Shown here: piece by piece, positions 59,425-64,000 of the stretch | Numbering within the stretch: the stretch's first letter is position 1 | How the letters are laid out: each line of letters starts with the position of its first letter | DNA from: Paenibacillus flagellatus | GTDB taxonomy: Bacteria; Bacillota; Bacilli; Paenibacillales; NBRC-103111 | Length of the DNA: 64,000 bases | Reading direction: 5' to 3' | Assembly: GCF_003217775.1 (NCBI RefSeq) | Contig: NZ_QJVJ01000002.1 | Location: 186,001 to 250,000, forward strand | Translations under genes and position numbers: made by a program | Notes under the pieces: generated by a model | The model's input: only the letters and a program-made list of their open reading frames with translations | Told to the model about the DNA's origin: nothing | Databases searched by the model: none

Positions 59425-59449
59425 GTGTTTATTGGCCTTCGGGGCCGGA

Positions 59450-60709
59450 TCAAGACTCCGCCGGGTTCCCGATCGAGCCGACGAACAGCCACGCCTTCGT
59501 CTGCGTATCCTCGATCGCGAAGAAGAACGGGCGGTTCACCGTCATCTCGAGCGGCCGTTCCGGCGGACCGGAGGTCGCGATCCCGACGCTCGTCGCGGCG
59601 GCGGCTTCCGTTCCTTCCTCGTTCACGTCGATGTACACTTTGTGCGCGACTTCATTGATGTAGAGCGGGCGTATATCGGCCAAAGCGGAGAAGTCGGCGC
59701 GCGACGGATCGAACGCGTCCCGCATGCCGAGCCCGGCCAGCGGTTCGTTCAGCCGCCAGGCGCCCTCGGTCTTGAAGCGCGGCAGGCGGATGTCGACGGT
59801 CGCGTGCTCGAACGGCTTTCTCCACTCGGACGAATCGGTCCACAGCCGCTCGTGCAGTTCGTCGAGCGACGACCGCTCCTTGGGCAGGACGACGAGCATC
59901 GCCATGCGTCCATCCCCGTAAGGAAGGCGAATCGCTTGCCATGCCTCGTTCTCCGCATAGGCGTAAGAACCGGTCTGCCGCATCATCGGCACCTTTGCCT
60001 CGGTACCGTCCGCGAGCGTAAACGGCTCCTCCTGCGTGGAGCTCTTCGGAAATGGGTCCGTCCACGTTCCGTTGAAATAGATCGCGTTCAGGATGACGGC
60101 GACGATGTTTTGGCCGAGCGGCCCGTTCACCATCTTATCGATCTTGCCTTTCGTCTGCTTGCTCACCCAGCGGTTGATCGCGTCCGGCGTTTCTTTCCCG
60201 CTCAAGTCGGTGGAATGAAGCTCTGCACGATAGTCCGCTTTGACCGTATCGAGAAACGGCTTGTGCAGTGCGAGTCCTTTCCGGTACCACAGCGAGTTGG
60301 CCACGCGCAGCTCGGTGCTGTCGCCGGAACGCTCCAGCAGCGATTGCAAGGCGCGGTTCCCGGCGTTCGCCTCGTCCTTCCCGATCGACGTCCAGCCGAG
60401 CGTCTCCGCCATCTCGCCCGCCGTATTCCCGCCGGCTCCATTGTAGGCGATCGCGAGCGCCGTCGATACGCTGTACGGCGACAGTACGACGTTCGCCGCT
60501 TGGTTGCCCTTCGCCTTCTCGGCCTCGGTCAGCTGCCGGTGCAGCTTCATCCCGAATTCGTTCTGCGCCTGGACGATCCGCGGATCGACCGCTTCCGCCG
60601 CCTGCCGTCTTTGCTGAAGGTCCATCCCGGCGTCCGGCTCCGCGCACGCCGCGAGCGTCAGCAGGAGCGCCGTCGACAGCAGGGCGATCCGTGTTTTTTT
60701 GTGGATCAT
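59450..60709 (-). CDS. Lipoprotein serpin (serine protease inhibitor)
   Basis: A 419-residue serpin. The signal peptide ends TLAAC, with lipidation at C22, so it should be anchored outside the membrane. The serpin fold is shown by NVVLSPYSVSTALAIAYNGA, ILNAIYFNGTW and the mobile hinge VYIDVNEEGTEAAAATS. The reactive loop continues VGIATSGPPERP and ends before NRPFFFAIEDT. The Ala-rich hinge suggests an inhibitory rather than a storage serpin. The target protease is unknown; it could be host, competitor or self. GGGGGG precedes the ATG. It is a single gene, convergent with the oxidoreductase operon. Confidence 0.92.
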   Translation of the reverse strand: MIHKKTRIALLSTALLLTLAACAEPDAGMDLQQRRQAAEAVDPRIVQAQNEFGMKLHRQLTEAEKAKGNQAANVVLSPYSVSTALAIAYNGAGGNTAGEMAETLGWTSIGKDEANAGNRALQSLLERSGDSTELRVANSLWYRKGLALHKPFLDTVKADYRAELHSTDLSGKETPDAINRWVSKQTKGKIDKMVNGPLGQNIVAVILNAIYFNGTWTDPFPKSSTQEEPFTLADGTEAKVPMMRQTGSYAYAENEAWQAIRLPYGDGRMAMLVVLPKERSSLDELHERLWTDSSEWRKPFEHATVDIRLPRFKTEGAWRLNEPLAGLGMRDAFDPSRADFSALADIRPLYINEVAHKVYIDVNEEGTEAAAATSVGIATSGPPERPLEMTVNRPFFFAIEDTQTKAWLFVGSIGNPAES

Positions 60710-60787
60710 CCGTTCAGCCCCCCATCCTTCGTTCCATAGTTTTCCGTTCGAGTTATAAACGCGCCGGCCCGCTGCAAAGTTGCACGG

Positions 60788-60820
60788 AAAAAACGGCACG
60801 GCCCGAAGGGCCATGCCGTC
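60788..60820 (-). terminator. Intrinsic terminator of the pirin gene
   Basis: On the minus strand GACGGCATGGCCC-TTC-GGGCCGTGCCGT (one G-T pair) followed by TTTTTT. It lies about 100 bp beyond the pirin stop. Confidence 0.85.
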
Positions 60821-60923
60821 ACAATGTTGAGAAAGTCCAAAGGAGCAATGAGATACGAAATGGGGTAGGGGAGATGTGCGGAAAGGAAGCGGCTGACTTT
60901 ACAGTCAAGTTTATACGCGGCCG

Positions 60924-61709
60924 TTACCGTTTGTTGTACAACGGATAGTCGACCTCGGTCGGCACTTCGATGGCGATGGCGCGCAGCGTTTCGTCCGGCT
61001 TCGCCCGCAGCGCGACCGCGACGTCGGTGCCGTTTCCCGCGTCGATGACGGCGAAATCCCGTTGATTGAGCGCGGCGGCGCCGGTCGCGTCGTCCGGGAC
61101 GTCTCCGATCGTACCGCCGCCGCGAATCGCGAGCAGCGCCAGCGACCGGCCGGCGGGCAGCGGATGGCGGTATTCGCCGCCCGGCGACAGCGTCAAGTCC
61201 CACATGCGGGCGTCGACGGTCAGCTCGACCGGGGAGCCGCCGCCGATGACGCGCTTGACGGTTACGCCGTCCGTCTCCTCGCTCGGGAACGCCTCATGCT
61301 CGAATTGATCGTAGGCGGGGTTGTCGTAACGGGATTTGCGGAGATCCGGCTCGAACCAGATTTGGAACCCTTCCATATCCGGGCCGATGAACCGTTCCTC
61401 GTGGGATACGCCGGAGCCGGTTCGCATCACTTGGGCGCCGCCCGGGCCGACTTCGCTTTTCGTGCCGAGCGAGTCGCCGTGAAGGGCCGTCCCCTGCACG
61501 ACGTACGTCATAATTTCGAACGCCTGGTGCGGATGTGGAGGAATATAGCCTTCGACGGGCGTAAACGCCCACGCCCAATAAAACAGCGGGCCGACGCGTT
61601 TCACCGCCCCGCCTTCGCCGGGGAAGCCGATCGGCTTTTGCTCGGTTATGCGTCCGCCGTCGAATGCGCCGGAGCCTTGCTCGCTCGGGGAATAAATACG
61701 GATAGTCAT
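60924..61709 (-). CDS. Pirin family protein
   Basis: A 261-residue bicupin. PPHPHQAFEIMTYVVQGTA and the later GSGVSHEE supply the His/Glu ligands for a single iron in the N-terminal cupin. FQIWFEPDLRK and the HPLPAGRSLALL segment belong to the second half. Bacterial pirins include quercetinase-like enzymes and stress proteins; the function here is open. GAAAGGA lies 12 bases before the ATG, and a palindrome similar to quinone/electrophile-responsive MarR operators lies about 45 bp upstream. It is the last of three minus-strand genes with nitroreductase and MarR. Confidence 0.88.
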   Translation of the reverse strand: MTIRIYSPSEQGSGAFDGGRITEQKPIGFPGEGGAVKRVGPLFYWAWAFTPVEGYIPPHPHQAFEIMTYVVQGTALHGDSLGTKSEVGPGGAQVMRTGSGVSHEERFIGPDMEGFQIWFEPDLRKSRYDNPAYDQFEHEAFPSEETDGVTVKRVIGGGSPVELTVDARMWDLTLSPGGEYRHPLPAGRSLALLAIRGGGTIGDVPDDATGAAALNQRDFAVIDAGNGTDVAVALRAKPDETLRAIAIEVPTEVDYPLYNKR

Positions 61710-61750
61710 GGGAAAATCGTCCTTTCGGTATCTAGTTTGAATATTGAAAT

Positions 61751-61772
61751 TCTCTAATTTGAGATAAGTCTC
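61751..61772. promoter_or_regulatory. MarR-type palindrome upstream of pirin
   Basis: TCTCTAATTTGAGA, overlapped by GAGATAAGTCTC. It resembles MhqR-type operators, and its arm spacing is like that of the site at 63044. Confidence 0.4.
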
Positions 61773-61844
61773 GAAAAGGAGGCGATACTCGGTGCGGCGA
61801 GGCCGCTTCCGCATGTCGCTCCGTTCCGGCTTGAAGCGAACCGG

Positions 61845-62288
61845 TTATTTGAACGTGTTCTCGGCGTGGCGGCCCAGCTTTTTGAGCAGCTCGATCGCCT
61901 GGCGCCGTTCGTCCGGCGTCAATCCTTCGACCGCCTTCTCGATAACGGTAGTATGCGCAGGAAACGACTGTTCGATGAACGCTTTTCCTTTATCGGTCAT
62001 TTCCGCGTACCAGACGCGGCGGTCTTCCGGGCAGCCGACCCGGACGACCAGCTCTTTCTTTTCCAGCTTGTCGACGACGTAGGTGATGTTGCCGCTCGTC
62101 ATCAATATTTTTCCGCCGATCTGCTGCAAAGGCTGGCGTCCTTTATGGTACAGCAGCTCGAGCACGCCGAATTCGGTCGGGTTCAGGCCCAGCTTGCGGA
62201 TGTGCCGGTCGCCGTGGGCGTTCACCCATTGGTACGCCCGGGACAGGACGACGAACAGCTGCAGCGATTCGTTGCCGGGAGTGGTCAC
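61845..62288 (-). CDS. MarR-family transcriptional regulator
   Basis: A 147-residue winged-helix repressor. The DNA-binding region is LQQIGGKILMTSGNITYVVDK, with the wing CPEDRRVWYAEMTDKG. The single Cys in the wing could sense oxidants or electrophiles, but this is only an inference. GTG 62288 has AAGGAGG upstream. It lies between nitroreductase and pirin genes on the same strand, and two similar palindromes flank the group, so it probably represses both (a YodB/MhqR-like arrangement). Confidence 0.88.
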   Translation of the reverse strand: MTTPGNESLQLFVVLSRAYQWVNAHGDRHIRKLGLNPTEFGVLELLYHKGRQPLQQIGGKILMTSGNITYVVDKLEKKELVVRVGCPEDRRVWYAEMTDKGKAFIEQSFPAHTTVIEKAVEGLTPDERRQAIELLKKLGRHAENTFK

Positions 62289-62330
62289 GGTTCAAGCCTC
62301 CTTGCATGCGCGATAAAGCTTACGAGCATC

Positions 62331-62359
62331 ATTATACCATTGGGGAAGCGGATTCGGAA
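62331..62359 (-). promoter_or_regulatory. Internal promoter of the marR gene
   Basis: On the minus strand TGGTATAAT, an extended -10 box with a perfect TATAAT core, overlapping the nitroreductase stop region. The -35 TTCCGA is weak. Confidence 0.4.
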
Positions 62360-63000
62360 TTCGCGGCGGCGGGCTGAAGCGTCTCGTAATCGACGAATTC
62401 GCCGGTCGGCTTCCGGTAGCCGCGCGGACGCTGCGACGACAAATCTTCCTTGCCGATCGTAATGAGCATGACCGGCTCGAGCGTATCGGGAATATCGAGC
62501 GCCGCACGGAGCGCACCCGGGTCGAAGCCGATCATCGGGCAGGTGTCCCATCCTCTGTCCTTGGCGGCGAGCATGAACAGCATGGCGGACAAGCTGGCGT
62601 TGCGGATCGCTTCGTCGCGCAGGAACCGTTCTCCTCGGGATTCGTAAAAGGCGGTGGTCGATTCCACGGTCATGTCGTATTCGAGCTTGTCGATGACGCC
62701 CAGATGAAGAAACCCTTCGTTCAGCCGTCCGACGTCCCGGTAAGCGAGCGTATCGCCGAGCACGACGATCGCCGCCGAGGCGGAGCGCACCTTGTACTGC
62801 TTGTTGGCCGCCTCGTAGACGAGCTCCTTGCGCTCCGGATCGCGGATGACCAGGTAGCGAGCGTGCTGGAGGTTGAAAGCGGAGGGCGCGAATTTGACGA
62901 GGCTGAACAGCTCGTCCAGCTCTTTGTCGGACAGCTCGACGCCCGGGATGAATTTGCTGGCGGATCGGCGGGATTTGACCAATGCGGTAAAGTCGTTCAT
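62332..63000 (-). CDS. Nitroreductase family protein
   Basis: A 222-residue FMN-dependent oxidoreductase, likely a homodimer using NAD(P)H. KSRRSASKFIPG is the phosphate-binding start. FAPSAFNLQHARYLVI and GWDTCPMIGFDPGALR are further flavin-site segments. Enzymes of this type reduce nitro compounds or quinones. AAGGAG precedes the ATG, and a direct-repeat palindrome lies 29-61 bp upstream. It starts the nitroreductase-MarR-pirin group. Confidence 0.9.
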   Translation of the reverse strand: MNDFTALVKSRRSASKFIPGVELSDKELDELFSLVKFAPSAFNLQHARYLVIRDPERKELVYEAANKQYKVRSASAAIVVLGDTLAYRDVGRLNEGFLHLGVIDKLEYDMTVESTTAFYESRGERFLRDEAIRNASLSAMLFMLAAKDRGWDTCPMIGFDPGALRAALDIPDTLEPVMLITIGKEDLSSQRPRGYRKPTGEFVDYETLQPAAANSESASPMV

Positions 63001-63028
63001 CGGAAACTCTCCTTAATGTCGCGGATTT

Positions 63029-63061
63029 ATCTTGATTTATTAAATCTTGATTTTAAGATAA
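63029..63061. promoter_or_regulatory. MarR-type operator upstream of nitroreductase
   Basis: ATCTTGATTT is repeated at 63029 and 63044. The second copy is part of ATCTTGATTTTAAGAT, an inverted repeat. The whole block is strikingly AT-rich for this genome. The rest of the gap to the transporter gene (63062-63282) shows nothing clear. Confidence 0.5.
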
Positions 63062-63282
63062 ATCATTTTCCTTTCCTTGTCAATGGGGTGGATCCCGATT
63101 TGTTCGTTTTCCCTGATACGCAACGACCGGGAAAACCGTCGCATAGATCCCATCGATATCCCGATCGACCGTTCTTAGGGAGAAATCGTAAAAGGGGAGC
63201 TTTGGCGCTCGTCCGCTCGAATGCGCGGGCGTTTCGCGAATATATTAGATAGCGGCTGCCGATAGGAAGCGGAGAAGGGGAC

Positions 63283-64000
63283 ATGACGATGAAAGCTCGC
63301 TCCGAAGCTCTTTCGATCGTCTTCGACGATGTTTCGTTCCGGTATTCGGAACGGGACGATTGGGCGTTGACCCGTATTCGGTTCGCCATCGCTCCGGGCG
63401 AGCGGGTGACCGTCACGGGAGGCAGCGGCTCGGGCAAATCCACGCTTGCCCGACTCGCGAACGGTTTATTGAAGCCGGATGCGGGACGCGTGACGGTTTA
63501 CGGGCAGGATGCTTCGTGCGGCGATGCGCGGCATATCCGCCGGCTGATCGGCATCGTCTTCCAAAACCCCGACGATCAGACGGTCGGCGGGACGGTCGAA
63601 GAAGACATCGCCTTCGGGCTGCAAAACTTGCAGATTCCCCGGGACGAGATGCGCCGACGAATCGACCGGGTCTTGCGTCTGCTGCGGTTGACGGAGCTGC
63701 GGGGCCGCCCCGTTCACGGATTGTCCGGCGGGCAAAAACAACGGGTTGCCGTTGCCGGGGTGCTTGCGATGAACCCGAGAGCGATCGTGTTCGACGAATC
63801 CGCGTCGATGCTGGATCCGGAAAACGCGGAGCATTTGCGCTCGGTCATGCTCGGCCTTCATCGCTGCGGCATGACGATCGTTCATATTACGCACGATCCG
63901 GAGGATCTGTTGTGGTCGGAACGAATATTGGTTCTGCACGAGGGACGGTTGACGTTCGACGGCGATTGGCGGGCGTTGGCCGCAGCCCCCGGCGTGTTGG
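63283..64000 (+). CDS. ECF transporter ATPase, EcfA/CbiO type (3' end outside window)
   Basis: The first 239 residues of an energy-coupling-factor ATPase. Walker A is GGSGSGKST, the Q-loop is FQNPDDQTVGGTVEEDIAFG (typical of EcfA1), the signature is LSGGQKQR, Walker B is AIVFDESAS and the H-loop is HITHD. It powers vitamin or metal uptake with a second ATPase, the EcfT membrane protein and a substrate-specific S component, which should lie beyond the right edge. ATG 63283 has GAGAAGGGG upstream; ATG 63289 is also possible. No riboswitch is visible in the leader, so the substrate is not known. Confidence 0.9.
   Translation, partial: MTMKARSEALSIVFDDVSFRYSERDDWALTRIRFAIAPGERVTVTGGSGSGKSTLARLANGLLKPDAGRVTVYGQDASCGDARHIRRLIGIVFQNPDDQTVGGTVEEDIAFGLQNLQIPRDEMRRRIDRVLRLLRLTELRGRPVHGLSGGQKQRVAVAGVLAMNPRAIVFDESASMLDPENAEHLRSVMLGLHRCGMTIVHITHDPEDLLWSERILVLHEGRLTFDGDWRALAAAPGVL

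Noticed and set aside
63062-63282. Vitamin riboswitch before the ECF ATPase gene
   Set aside because: No cobalamin, thiamine, folate or other aptamer core was recognised in this stretch.

Overview
The window reads as chromosomal DNA of a GC-rich, spore-forming member of the Paenibacillaceae (Cohnella/Paenibacillus type). This is inferred from strong AGGAGG-type ribosome binding sites, ATPase-less LplABC-style sugar importers, a YesM/YesN two-component pair, many AraC regulators, CcpA-like operator sequences and a CotF-like spore coat protein. No rRNA, tRNA, CRISPR array, prophage or intact insertion sequence was seen.

Layout. 1-15.9 kb is a glycan-use locus on the + strand: the end of an LplC-type permease, a VCBS/FG-GAP repeat protein, a GH78 alpha-L-rhamnosidase, a complete solute-binding protein plus two permeases, a GH32-related enzyme, a large secreted glycanase with fibronectin and lectin-like modules that is cut by an in-frame TAG, and a GH32 fructosidase. 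A 200-bp MITE-like element follows, then a secreted GH26-like enzyme on the - strand. 18.3-21.1 kb holds a small unknown protein, an ABC exporter and a coat protein. 21.2-29.6 kb holds a YesM/YesN pair, then, behind a CcpA-like site, a second sugar importer (LplB, LplC, lipoprotein) with a FAD oxidoreductase.

30.2-33.2 kb is the most unusual part. A ZTP (pfl) riboswitch with its own terminator precedes a fusion of FolD (methylene-THF dehydrogenase) with a formimidoyl-THF cyclodeaminase/FchA domain. The FolD half has Glu in place of the usual catalytic Gln. Behind it lie a frameshifted, truncated PurN-like formyltransferase and a frameshifted AraC gene. Next come a PhyH-like dioxygenase, an AprX-like subtilase, and an L-fucose isomerase with an AraB-type kinase behind two identical GTTATCGATAAC operators. 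After these are a diguanylate cyclase, an aldo/keto reductase, a large cadherin-like surface protein and a TPR-glycosyltransferase.

47.5-48.3 kb is non-coding and repeat-rich, with seven 31-bp units each able to fold into a mini-hairpin. 48.3-55.5 kb holds a Gfo/Idh/MocA dehydrogenase with a TIM-barrel isomerase, a Tat-exported beta-helix protein, an orphan solute-binding lipoprotein and two AraC regulators. 55.7-59.4 kb encodes a 2-oxoacid:ferredoxin oxidoreductase condensed into two polypeptides plus a small unknown protein. A lipoprotein serpin, a pirin, a MarR regulator with nitroreductase and two look-alike operators, and the start of an ECF transporter ATPase close the window.

The genes suggest a plant-polysaccharide degrader. 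Secreted enzymes cut the polymer, lipoprotein-dependent importers powered by a shared ATPase encoded elsewhere take up the pieces, and cytoplasmic rhamnosidase, GH32, fucose isomerase/kinase, Gfo/Idh and epimerase enzymes finish the breakdown under AraC, YesMN and CcpA-like control.
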